Of a stretch of 32,079 bases of DNA, positions 1 to 6,965 are shown in pieces (within the stretch, counting starts at the first letter, position 1; the number at the start of each line of letters is the position of its first letter). The notes beneath the pieces were generated by a model. The model had not been told where the DNA came from. It made no database searches and saw only the letters and a program-made list of their open reading frames with translations. The position numbers and the translations under genes were made by a program. The DNA is from Parabacteroides sp. (GTDB taxonomy: Bacteria; Bacteroidota; Bacteroidia; Bacteroidales; Tannerellaceae), in the NCBI GenBank assembly GCA_019411205.1, contig DXRF01000002.1, positions 1-32,079 on the forward strand, read 5' to 3'.

Positions 1-37
1 GTGATAAAGGTTTTATTTTTGTCCAATAACTGTAACG

Positions 38-85
38 CTATTTCAGGACTAGTCACCCTTCACCTTGTGTCTCGTCCTAAAATAG
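38..85 (-). terminator. Stem-loop downstream of the VapE-like gene
   Basis: Arms at 38-49 and 74-85 are inverted repeats of 12 bp with one non-identical position, separated by 24 nt. Read as minus-strand RNA that position becomes a U-G wobble, so the stem is fully paired only in the transcript of the minus-strand gene ending at 106. There is no clear U-tract after it, so it may be a 3' structure rather than a classical intrinsic terminator. Confidence 0.35.
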
Positions 86-105
86 GTTGACTGTCTTTTC
101 TACCT

Positions 106-1272
106 CTATCCGGCGCTTGCTACGAACCACAGGTTTCCCCGCTTGGTGTGTTTATGCTCAATCCCGTTGCGCTGGAGGATGCGCCCGAACAATCCCATAT
201 GGGTATTTCCCAAGCGCACGCCGCTCTGCTCCCGCATGCGCAGCAGGATGGCAGATGACGGGAGCCATTCGCCGGCGAATCCTGCTTCCGGCTTGCAGAA
301 ATATTGCAGGAAAAGCTGTTCTTCGATTGGCATTTGCTGGAATTGGCTGTTGTTTTGCATGTTGCGTGTCTCTTCCTCCGTCGTGAACCAATATCTTTCG
401 CCTGCCCGGAGCGCGGCGACCGCCTGTGCGTATAGCTGCCCGTATTCGATGGAACGGTCAGGACGGATGTTCCCGTTTATCTCGATGCAGACGAAACGGC
501 GGCTACCGGTCGGATCGGCCAGCAAGTCCCAGTTGTTGCAGGTCGCGATGAACGTGGCGTATCTCCGGTGCGTGCGGATGCTTCGGGCGTAGGCCATGCG
601 AGTGTTGACGACCGGTTTCTGCAACAGATGTTTCAGGAATGCCTGTTGCGTGTTCCCGATCGAGTCGAACTCATCGAGGTTGACCAGCACGAACCGCCCC
701 AAGGCCAGTTCCGCCTCCCGGCGGTTGCCGATGTCCGGGCTTTCCGCCATATATTCACGTAAGACAGGAGGCAGTAATGTCCTGCACCAAGTCGATTTGC
801 CGCATCCTTGCGAACCAACGAGCAGCGGGACGATGCAGTTTCCGTACAAGCTGTCTTGTTGCTGCCATTGTGCCACCAGGCCGAGGAACCAGATGTAGAA
901 CTGTTCGCGCCAGAGCAGGTTGGCGGTCGGCAACGTCTCAGCCAGCGGCCGGATACGGTCTTGCCCGTCCCAGGCGGGCAGGCTGTCTAAGAAATCTTCG
1001 ATCGGGTTGTAAGCCTGGGTGCGGGCCGAATAAATGAACCGTTTGATGTCCCGGTCCCAAGCTTCTATTCCCGCAGCTTGCGCCCCGATGCAGATCGAGT
1101 TGACGGTTTCTTCGTTTACCGGTTCGAAAAGGCCGTCGGGCATTTCCCTGCACCGGTATTCCGTATCGCCTTTCAGCTGGTTTTTCCGGAAAACGTACCT
1201 GTCGCGCATGAACTCGTCCAATTGATTGATGAGCAGCTGTGTACGGGAGTAAGACGATCGTTTTGTTTCCAT
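106..1272 (-). CDS. VapE/VirE-family P-loop ATPase (primase-associated helicase type)
   Basis: A 388-residue protein with a superfamily 3-like ATPase core. Visible motifs are Walker A GSQGCGKST at residues 153-161, a Walker B-like strand FVLVNLDEFD at 194-203, a sensor-like FIATCNN at 241-247 and a basic GSRRF at 256-260. This order matches the virulence-associated E (VirE/VapE, PF05272) family, found in phages, islands and Bacteroidales accessory loci. Larger Bacteroidales relatives carry an N-terminal primase-like domain; it is absent here, so this is the ATPase half alone. Its partner on the other side of a shared regulatory region is an HU-like protein, an association I know to be recurrent in Bacteroidales. 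The actual substrate is unknown; a DNA replication or mobilisation role is inferred from the family. By eye the gene is more G+C rich than the lipoprotein operon downstream, consistent with acquisition. The start is placed 28 nt below a likely transcription start. Confidence 0.82.
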   Translation of the reverse strand: METKRSSYSRTQLLINQLDEFMRDRYVFRKNQLKGDTEYRCREMPDGLFEPVNEETVNSICIGAQAAGIEAWDRDIKRFIYSARTQAYNPIEDFLDSLPAWDGQDRIRPLAETLPTANLLWREQFYIWFLGLVAQWQQQDSLYGNCIVPLLVGSQGCGKSTWCRTLLPPVLREYMAESPDIGNRREAELALGRFVLVNLDEFDSIGNTQQAFLKHLLQKPVVNTRMAYARSIRTHRRYATFIATCNNWDLLADPTGSRRFVCIEINGNIRPDRSIEYGQLYAQAVAALRAGERYWFTTEEETRNMQNNSQFQQMPIEEQLFLQYFCKPEAGFAGEWLPSSAILLRMREQSGVRLGNTHMGLFGRILQRNGIEHKHTKRGNLWFVASAG

Positions 1273-1306
1273 GTGTCTGTGTGTTTGTAGGTGAATGTTT
1301 TTTCTG

Positions 1307-1314
1307 CAAATATA
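1307..1314 (-). promoter_or_regulatory. Probable -7 box for the VapE-like gene
   Basis: The minus strand reads TATATTTG, a perfect match to the Bacteroidetes -7 consensus TAnnTTTG. It would place the transcription start about 28 nt ahead of the ATG at 1272. I see no convincing TTG -33 element at the usual 19-21 bp distance, so expression may need an activator. Confidence 0.4.
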
Positions 1315-1454
1315 CGCTCGCCTATCCCGGTTTGCCTGTCGGCTGCACCTTTATTTATCTGTTTCCTGCGTTGTTTTTTATTTAGGATAAAAGTTATGTC
1401 TCATTCGTGTTTATCCTATTATTATTTGTATCTTTACTGCCATGTTATTGACTA

Positions 1455-1542
1455 TTCGACCTAAGGCGAAAAGCCTTTCGACTTAGGTCGAATACCTTTT
1501 CCACCTTGGGCAAAAACCTTTTCGACCTTCGTCAAAAACATA
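1455..1542. repeat. Four 22-bp tandem repeats with TTCGAC palindromic cores
   Basis: Units begin at 1455, 1477, 1499 and 1521, an exact 22-bp period (about two helical turns). Each starts with TTC(G/C)AC and has a C(T)T-rich core followed by an A-rich stretch. Unit 2 contains TTCGACTTAGGTCGAA, which is near-palindromic. The first 16 bp of unit 1 are the reverse complement of the first 16 bp of unit 2 with one mismatch, so the two could also form a hairpin with a 6-nt loop. The spacing suggests an array of sites for a dimeric DNA-binding protein, plausibly the HU-like product or an unlinked regulator; this is inference. Confidence 0.75.
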
Positions 1543-1599
1543 CAAAGAAGGCAGGAAAGCGATAGAAGTCTTATTATTCATCTTTAATCTATTACTGAT

Positions 1600-2247
1600 A
1601 TGACAGCACGTTACAGAATGGAGCGTAATCCGGATTCCGGAAAGAATGGAAATAAAACGCCTCTTCACCCAAGATTGATCCCCTATGAGACCGTCGGCAT
1701 CAAGAAGTTGATGAAATATGCCAAATCCCGTTCCACCTATTCGGAGGCCGACATTGCCGGCGCCTTGCAGCTGATCACCGACTTGGTGACGGAACACTTG
1801 CGCGAAGGCGATAACGTGGAGATCGAGGGCCTCGGCTTCTTCAGTGTCTCGCTCCAATCTCGCGCGGTGATGTCTAAAACGGAACTGAGGAGCGAATCCG
1901 TCCGTTTCAAGAACGTCAATTTCCGATGCTGCCAGCAGTTGAAGAAGGCCTTGAAGACGATGCCGCTCGCGCGTATGAAAAGTTCGGGTCACCGTGCGCC
2001 CGGCATGGCGGACCGGGAGGAACTTCTTTACCGCTATTTGGACGAGAATTCGTATATCACCGTCCGTTCCTACCGTTATCTTATCGGGCTGTCTGACTAC
2101 AGTGCGCGCAAGGACTTGGCTGCATTGGTCACTGCCGGGCGTCTGGTAAAGGGAGGCAGCCGTCTGTTTGCCATCTATACCCTCCCGAAAGAAGAAGACA
2201 CGGGCATCCCGCAACCTTTGGTGGTCGATTCGAACTTACCTGGATGA
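1600..2247 (+). CDS. HU-family DNA-binding protein (Bacteroidales HU-HIG type) with C-terminal extension
   Basis: A 215-residue protein, about twice the length of a canonical HU. Residues about 25-125 fit the HU/IHF fold: helical segment SEADIAGALQLITDLVTEHL, then beta-strand GDNVEIEGLGFFSVSL, then a strand equivalent to the DNA-clasping arm (about 85-105). A basic linker follows, then a roughly 70-residue C-terminal part (130-200) that looks like a small winged-helix module: ENSYITVRSYRYLIGLS, then ARKDLAALVTAGRLVKGG. The HU part would bind and bend DNA; the C-terminal module could add specificity. It lies divergent from the VapE-like gene and just downstream of the 22-bp repeats, so autoregulation through them is possible but unproven. 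No strong ribosome-binding site precedes the ATG, as is usual in this phylum; an in-frame ATG at 1618 is an alternative start. Confidence 0.8.
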   Translation: MTARYRMERNPDSGKNGNKTPLHPRLIPYETVGIKKLMKYAKSRSTYSEADIAGALQLITDLVTEHLREGDNVEIEGLGFFSVSLQSRAVMSKTELRSESVRFKNVNFRCCQQLKKALKTMPLARMKSSGHRAPGMADREELLYRYLDENSYITVRSYRYLIGLSDYSARKDLAALVTAGRLVKGGSRLFAIYTLPKEEDTGIPQPLVVDSNLPG

Positions 2248-2262
2248 AGGCCGGATACCGTG

Positions 2263-2293
2263 GGTGAAGGCAATCCGGGCGGGTGCCTTCACC
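2263..2293. terminator. Stem-loop downstream of the HU-like gene
   Basis: GGTGAAGGCA (2263-2272) and TGCCTTCACC (2284-2293) form a perfect 10-bp stem with an 11-nt loop, 15 bp after the HU-like stop codon. No U-tract follows. It lies between convergent genes and shares the GGTGAAGG word with the far side of the VapE-like gene (57-64), so it may be a boundary element rather than only a terminator. Confidence 0.45.
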
Positions 2294-2369
2294 TGTTGAG
2301 ACTTGTTGCAAGGCGGGTTGTACAGGGTGGGTGAAGCTGAAATGCCCCGGCAGTCCGGAACTTTTGTTT

Positions 2370-3218
2370 TTAGCTGTTCCGGTATTCCAACGGCCCCATC
2401 CCCACATGCCGCTTGAAATATTTGCCGAAGAAAGACATATTCGTGAAATTCAGCGAATAGGCGATGTCGTGGATCGAAAGGTCGGTCGATTTCAACTGTG
2501 CCTTTGCATCCATGATCACCATAGAGGTGATGATCTCGACACAAGTCTTGTCGGTCGTCTGCTTGACAATCGTACTGAGGTGTGCCGGAGTTATGCCGAG
2601 TTTCTTGGCATACCACGCAACGGAACGTTGCGTGGTATAGTTCTGCATAACCAGATGATTGAAGTTTTTGCTGATCTGTTCCGCTTTGGAGAGATTGGTC
2701 TTGCTTAGTATCTTGTCTTTATACATGGCCCCTACTCCGAGAAGTACACCTGAAAGCAGATGGTTAAGGATATCTTTGTTCAGTTTGGAGCCGCAGAATC
2801 CATACGTCTTGACAAGTAACGAAAAATAATCTTTCAGCAATTGGGCGGGCTGTTCTTTCAGCTCGATAATCGGGCAGTCTTTTATGACATACAACATGTC
2901 CATTGTCGACTTGCCTATATTGGCATGGTTGGTAAACTCGGATGAGAACCCCATGAAATAGATCTGCAGATCCCCTTCCACCTTATGAATCTGGAAAATC
3001 GTGCCTGGCAGGATTGTAATAAAGCTGCCGGGCTTCACTTGGTAACGTGTCAGATTTATGGACGCCTCGATCTCCCCTTGCATGCAAAGCACGAATATCT
3101 CTGCCTTCAACCTGCAAGGATAGTTGGCATACAAGCTCAGCAAACCAATATCTTTATGCGAAAGATTCCCGATGATCCAATCTTCGGGAAGGTCTATTTT
3201 GGGGATGTCATTTTCCAT
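2370..3218 (-). CDS. AraC-family transcriptional regulator
   Basis: A 282-residue regulator. The N-terminal half (about 1-150) is a predicted cupin-like sensing domain, with RYQVKPGSFITILPGTIFQIH typical of AraC_binding folds. The C-terminal about 100 residues carry the double helix-turn-helix: first HTH in SVAWYAKKLGITPAHLSTIVKQTTDK, second in LSIHDIAYSLNFTNMSFFGKYFKRHVGMGPLEYR, the classical AraC signature order. It is transcribed away from the six-gene lipoprotein operon starting at 3495. The 276-bp gap between them holds three phased copies of one sequence, one inside this gene's own promoter spacer. I infer that it represses itself and activates the operon. The ligand is unknown; a soluble sugar or envelope-derived molecule would fit the family, but nothing in the sequence decides it. 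Confidence 0.9.
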   Translation of the reverse strand: MENDIPKIDLPEDWIIGNLSHKDIGLLSLYANYPCRLKAEIFVLCMQGEIEASINLTRYQVKPGSFITILPGTIFQIHKVEGDLQIYFMGFSSEFTNHANIGKSTMDMLYVIKDCPIIELKEQPAQLLKDYFSLLVKTYGFCGSKLNKDILNHLLSGVLLGVGAMYKDKILSKTNLSKAEQISKNFNHLVMQNYTTQRSVAWYAKKLGITPAHLSTIVKQTTDKTCVEIITSMVIMDAKAQLKSTDLSIHDIAYSLNFTNMSFFGKYFKRHVGMGPLEYRNS

Positions 3219-3242
3219 GTTCAGAATACATTAGAATGTGTG

Positions 3243-3273
3243 CAAAGATATGAAAAATAGGACACGTAAAAAG
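3243..3273 (-). promoter_or_regulatory. Probable promoter of the AraC gene
   Basis: The minus strand reads TATCTTTG at 3243-3250, a perfect Bacteroidetes -7 box, with a weak -33 element (CTTT at 3270-3273) after a 19-bp spacer. It gives a leader of about 20 nt before the ATG at 3218. The spacer is filled by the first copy of the putative operator (3253-3269). Confidence 0.5.
3253..3269 (+). promoter_or_regulatory. Putative AraC operator, copy 1
   Basis: AAAAATAGGACACGTAA, identical at 16 of 17 positions to copy 2. It lies between the -33 and -7 elements of the AraC gene's own promoter, the position expected for autorepression. Confidence 0.5.
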
Positions 3274-3336
3274 TTCTGAATAATAAAATCCGGTTTAAGT
3301 TAGGATATTATAATTGGCTGTTTAAGACAAGATCTA

Positions 3337-3353
3337 AAAAATAGGACAAGTAA
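3337..3353 (+). promoter_or_regulatory. Putative AraC operator, copy 2
   Basis: AAAAATAGGACAAGTAA, 84 bp (eight helical turns) from copy 1 in the same orientation, and 21 bp upstream of the degenerate copy 3. It sits upstream of the predicted operon promoter, a usual position for an activator site. Confidence 0.5.
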
Positions 3354-3359
3354 TCGTAT

Positions 3360-3374
3360 AAATAGACCTTGTGA
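3360..3374 (+). promoter_or_regulatory. Putative AraC operator, degenerate copy 3
   Basis: AAATAGACCTTGTGA keeps AAATAG, C, GT and A of the other copies (10 of 15 positions). It starts exactly 21 bp after the matching position of copy 2 and overlaps the -33 region of the lipoprotein operon promoter. On its own it would not be called; spacing and position support it. Confidence 0.35.
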
Positions 3375-3399
3375 GATCTTTTGTGTTGTCGTTATTTTG
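3368..3399 (+). promoter_or_regulatory. Probable promoter of the DUF4493 lipoprotein operon
   Basis: CTTG at 3368-3371, a 20-bp spacer, and TTATTTTG at 3392-3399 (7 of 8 to TAnnTTTG). The transcription start would fall near 3405, giving a leader of about 90 nt before the ATG at 3495. Both boxes deviate from consensus, which suits an activator-dependent promoter. Confidence 0.4.
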
Positions 3400-3494
3400 C
3401 ACCGATTTTAATAGGTAGAAAACGGGTATTGCTCCGGTTGTTTCGTGAATTTTGACAGTCAACTGAATTAGAGCTAAACTATATTACTATATAG

Positions 3495-6164
3495 ATGAAG
3501 AAATATATGATTGAATATGGTCTTGGGAAGATCATGGCTTTATGGATATGTGTTTTGGGGGTACTTGTCTGTGTCTCTTCTTGTGATTCCGATCGTGTGC
3601 CTGCCGATGGAGTTGGAAAGTTGAGCTTGTCATTGTCGGCAGACACTACTTCTTTAAACAAAGGTATCAACAACTCAACAAAAGCAGCCGTTTCGGACGA
3701 GTTCGAGAAGTTCCTGACTACGGCAGACTACAAGATCCGCATCGTACAGCAGTCCGATACAGTCCAGTCGTATGACCGCTTTGATGAGATGCCTTCTGAA
3801 ATAGAACTGAAAGAGGGTGCTTATACCCTCATTGCCTCCAAAGGCGACAACCTCCCTGCCGCTTTTGAAAACCCCTATTTTGAAGGAAGTACCGACTTCA
3901 CGGTGAAAGCCGGCATGAGTACGCCTATCGATGTGACTTGTACACTTGGAAATGCAAGAATCACGGTCGACTACACCGAGGACTTCAAGGAGGCATATTC
4001 CGATTATACCGTTTTGTTGAGCTCGGCTTTTACATCCGGCAGCCTGGAAATAAAGAAGGATGAAACGCGTCCGGCTTATATGCAAGTGGGCAAAGAAGGA
4101 TCGGAATTAGGTATCGCTATCCGTTTGAAGAAAATCATAGAAGACAAGGAAAAAACATATAAAATCCCGACTCCTCTATCTATCGAACGCCGCCAGAACA
4201 TCCGCCTGATCTTTAAAACGGATGGAGAGGCTTTGGATGGCATCGGTCTGGAAATAATCCTGGATGATGAAATGACAAATGTCACGCTGAATGAAGGGAT
4301 ACCTGATTTTATGTGGAAGCCGTTTGAGAAGCCGACCCTGTCTCCGGATGATTTTACAAATGGAGAATCTTTTACCATCAAAGTCGGAAAGTTCGAGAAA
4401 AGTCCTACGGTTGGTTTTGCCATGTCGGCAGGTATTGCCTCTTTGTGTGTCAAGCAATGGCGCGAGGATAAGGAAAACGATGTCGTTACTTATGATTTGG
4501 CAACGGATGAAGGTGTCGAGGCTGCTTTGGAAAAGAATTTCAAATGGTCGGTCAATGGCAATGCGAATACCAACGTGAAAGGTGAAAGAAAAACCGGGCA
4601 GCTATTTTTGAAAGATGCAATCAATAGTTTGGAGGCTCCTATCGAGGAAGATCAAACTTATACGTATCATTATGAGTTTTCAGGAGTTGATGCGACAGGA
4701 AAGGCACATGCGACAAATGTATTAGGGATAACAGTTGTTGTACAGCCAGCCGGCCAGCCGATCATAACATTTGACGGCTTTCCTGAAACAACGATTATAG
4801 AGGGTGATGATATGTCGAAAGAGATAGAAGCTAAATTTGAGGCTGAAGGTATAATCGATGAAACGAAAACGACATTGACTGTTAATGATGGAACAACTGA
4901 CAGGGTGTATAATATTCTAACAGATGGAACTACCTTATATAGCGATTGGGGTATTAGTGTTGAGTCAGGTAATGATGCGACAGCAACGCTTAAATTCCCA
5001 AAAGTCTTTTCTTCCCGGTTAGAGGCTCCTACGGAAGGAGAGAAAACATTTACTTATAAATTGGATTTAGCGGATAAGAAAGGACGTAGTTTCCCGACTC
5101 TGACAAAGACATTGACGGTAAAAGCGCCGGTGTTTGAGCTGACACCGTCTGCTAATGGTGGGGATGCTTTTGCTTGCCGGGCGATCTTGCGTGCAAAGGT
5201 TTCTGATGGAACACATCCTGATAATCTTAAATTCCAATGGAGAAAAGTTGGTAGTGGAAGTTGGAATAATTGCAAGAACCATACTTACCAAACGGATGAA
5301 ATATGCGATACATTGAAGAATCTGACATCAGGAAGGCAGCAATATGAAATACGAGCAATTTACCGGGAAAAAGAAAAGCGTGTAACGGAACCGATTGTGA
5401 TAACAACCGAAAATGTGGTGGAGTTGGAAGATGGCTCTTTTGAAAATTGGCATAAGAAAGAAGTTTATAAGAAAACAATATGGTCTGTTGGAACTACCGG
5501 TTTAGGGATAGATCAGTGGTGGCCTTATAATGAAGGAGGTTCTTCGTGGTGGGCAACCCGAAATGCGTTGACAACTTCACAAAGAAGCGGTGTCTCATGT
5601 TATTATACATCCTATTCCGGAACAGTCCCTGTTGATAATGGATATGAAGGGAAAGCGGCTGAAATCAGTACGCTTGGATGGAAAGAAGGAAATACATTTA
5701 CGGAACTTGGAGGTGAAAGTGGAACGCATTCTGCCGGAATGTTGTTTTTAGGCTCTCATTCTGCAACCAGCAATGGGGTTGAGACAATTGATTATGGGCA
5801 TGATTTTAATGTTCGTCCTAATGCGTTTGAATTCTACTATAAGTTCAAATCTTTAAATAGTGAATCTTTTGAAGCTTATATTGTAGTAGAAAATAGGGAA
5901 AACGGAACTGTAACGCAGTTGGGAAGTGGTAGAATCATGAGTAATCAGGATCAGGCTTCATTTGCTCCGGTAAGAGTAAATGTTCATTATACCAATACAT
6001 CATTGAAGGCAACACATATGTATATTGTGTTTAGATCCAGTACTGCGGATAACCCTTCAGTGGAGAGTGTACAAGGTAGTTTAGGGGCTCTTAACGGATA
6101 CAGTGATTCTCGGTATGTGGGTAATGTCCTGACGATCGATAATGTTCGACTAATTTACGAATAA
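3495..6164 (+). CDS. DUF4493-type surface lipoprotein with C-terminal PCMD-like domain
   Basis: An 889-residue lipoprotein. The signal peptide ends in a lipobox (CVSSC, acylated Cys30); the following DSD could affect sorting. Residues about 40-215 form a DUF4493-type domain, with the hallmark FENPYFEG at about 124-131 and VTCTLGNARITVDY about 148-160, both echoed in the next three genes. Residues about 280-600 contain two tandem beta-rich modules sharing an L-E-A-P..E...T-Y pattern, then a fibronectin/Ig-like stretch. The final about 250 residues (from about 640, starting DGSFENWH) resemble the PCMD (putative carbohydrate metabolism) domain of the genes at 8310 and 11323, ending VLTIDNVRLIYE, but are more divergent. 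First gene of a tightly packed operon. Location at the outer membrane is inferred; no enzymatic residues are recognised. ATG at 3495 is kept although a start at Met14 would also leave a full signal peptide. Confidence 0.85.
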   Translation: MKKYMIEYGLGKIMALWICVLGVLVCVSSCDSDRVPADGVGKLSLSLSADTTSLNKGINNSTKAAVSDEFEKFLTTADYKIRIVQQSDTVQSYDRFDEMPSEIELKEGAYTLIASKGDNLPAAFENPYFEGSTDFTVKAGMSTPIDVTCTLGNARITVDYTEDFKEAYSDYTVLLSSAFTSGSLEIKKDETRPAYMQVGKEGSELGIAIRLKKIIEDKEKTYKIPTPLSIERRQNIRLIFKTDGEALDGIGLEIILDDEMTNVTLNEGIPDFMWKPFEKPTLSPDDFTNGESFTIKVGKFEKSPTVGFAMSAGIASLCVKQWREDKENDVVTYDLATDEGVEAALEKNFKWSVNGNANTNVKGERKTGQLFLKDAINSLEAPIEEDQTYTYHYEFSGVDATGKAHATNVLGITVVVQPAGQPIITFDGFPETTIIEGDDMSKEIEAKFEAEGIIDETKTTLTVNDGTTDRVYNILTDGTTLYSDWGISVESGNDATATLKFPKVFSSRLEAPTEGEKTFTYKLDLADKKGRSFPTLTKTLTVKAPVFELTPSANGGDAFACRAILRAKVSDGTHPDNLKFQWRKVGSGSWNNCKNHTYQTDEICDTLKNLTSGRQQYEIRAIYREKEKRVTEPIVITTENVVELEDGSFENWHKKEVYKKTIWSVGTTGLGIDQWWPYNEGGSSWWATRNALTTSQRSGVSCYYTSYSGTVPVDNGYEGKAAEISTLGWKEGNTFTELGGESGTHSAGMLFLGSHSATSNGVETIDYGHDFNVRPNAFEFYYKFKSLNSESFEAYIVVENRENGTVTQLGSGRIMSNQDQASFAPVRVNVHYTNTSLKATHMYIVFRSSTADNPSVESVQGSLGALNGYSDSRYVGNVLTIDNVRLIYE

Positions 6165-6166
6165 AT

Positions 6167-6961
6167 ATGAAAAAGACATATATCTTATTTTTAACGGTAA
6201 TTCTTTCCCTTTTGGCTGCTTGCCAAAAAGAGGAAAATAGCAGAAGCGACAACTTTGGTGAAGGTTCCGGAGCGCTGCGGTTGGAACAACCTGCGGTTCT
6301 GAGCAAGACGGAGATCCCGGTGATTGTGATGAAAGGAGCTTTCGGAATGGATGCGAATACATTCCCGATTCGGATCGATCAACAGGGTGCAGATGGTACA
6401 TATACGAAACATACGAGTTTTGTTTCTTATTCGGCTATGATTGATTCCGGTATGCCATTGATTTTGCCGGTAGGAGATTATCAGGTTGTTGCTTCCTCGT
6501 ACGATCAGGCAGCGGCTGAGGACCGAGTGTCTGAAACTCCTTATTTCGAAGGGAAACAGGATTTTGTGATTGAAGAAAAAACAGTCACGTCTGTTCCTTC
6601 TTTTACTTGTACGTTTGAAAGCGTGGGAGTGGAGATTCGCTTGTCCGATCAGTTCAAAGCGAAGTTGGAAGCCGAACCTCTTAATTACAGTTATTCAGTG
6701 ACCGTTTATGATGGTGAAGTGTCGTGGACGTTCGATCCCGATAAGCATACAAAGCCGGCTTATTATCTGGATCCATGCGAGAAGCTGGTGCTGAAAGTCA
6801 CGGTTAAGCTGGATGGGCTGACCTATCCGGAACGGACATATTATGTATGCAACCGGAATACAGATAAAGTGTCGATTGGGGAATACTATATTATAACTTT
6901 GGATGCCGGAGAAACTGAAACAAAAAGTTTACGGTTAACGACTAAATGCATAGGAGAATAG
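6167..6961 (+). CDS. DUF4493 domain lipoprotein (short paralogue)
   Basis: A 264-residue lipoprotein with signal peptide and lipobox LLAAC (Cys19). It consists of little more than the DUF4493 domain: a strand GALRLEQP, then LPVGDYQVVASS, then the conserved SETPYFEGKQDFVIEE, then VPSFTCTFESVGVEIRLSD. It lacks the C-terminal modules of its neighbours, so it is the minimal version of the domain. It starts 2 nt after the stop of the previous gene, so the two are co-transcribed and probably translationally coupled. Function unknown; the repeated use of this domain in the operon suggests a shared assembly or ligand-display role. Confidence 0.85.
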   Translation: MKKTYILFLTVILSLLAACQKEENSRSDNFGEGSGALRLEQPAVLSKTEIPVIVMKGAFGMDANTFPIRIDQQGADGTYTKHTSFVSYSAMIDSGMPLILPVGDYQVVASSYDQAAAEDRVSETPYFEGKQDFVIEEKTVTSVPSFTCTFESVGVEIRLSDQFKAKLEAEPLNYSYSVTVYDGEVSWTFDPDKHTKPAYYLDPCEKLVLKVTVKLDGLTYPERTYYVCNRNTDKVSIGEYYIITLDAGETETKSLRLTTKCIGE

Positions 6962-6965
6962 GCAT

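Larger units (their letters stand above)
1273..1599. promoter_or_regulatory. Divergent intergenic region between VapE-like and HU-like genes
   Basis: This 327-bp gene-free stretch holds, from left to right: a likely minus-strand -7 box (TATATTTG read on minus, 1307-1314); a perfect 9-bp inverted repeat, TAGGATAAA at 1383-1391 with TTTATCCTA at 1410-1418; a TATCTTTA sequence at 1429-1436 that could be a plus-strand -7 box for the HU-like gene; and the four-unit 22-bp tandem repeat at 1455-1542. No convincing coding sequence is present. Confidence 0.6.

Noticed and set aside
1455..1542. Tandem array considered as a CRISPR
   Set aside because: Repeats abut without spacers, the units are not identical, and no cas gene is near.
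1483..2214. 243-codon open frame on the minus strand opposite the HU-like gene
   Set aside because: It is fully antisense to the HU-like gene, has no recognisable domain, and ends inside the tandem repeats; it is a consequence of codon usage on the other strand.
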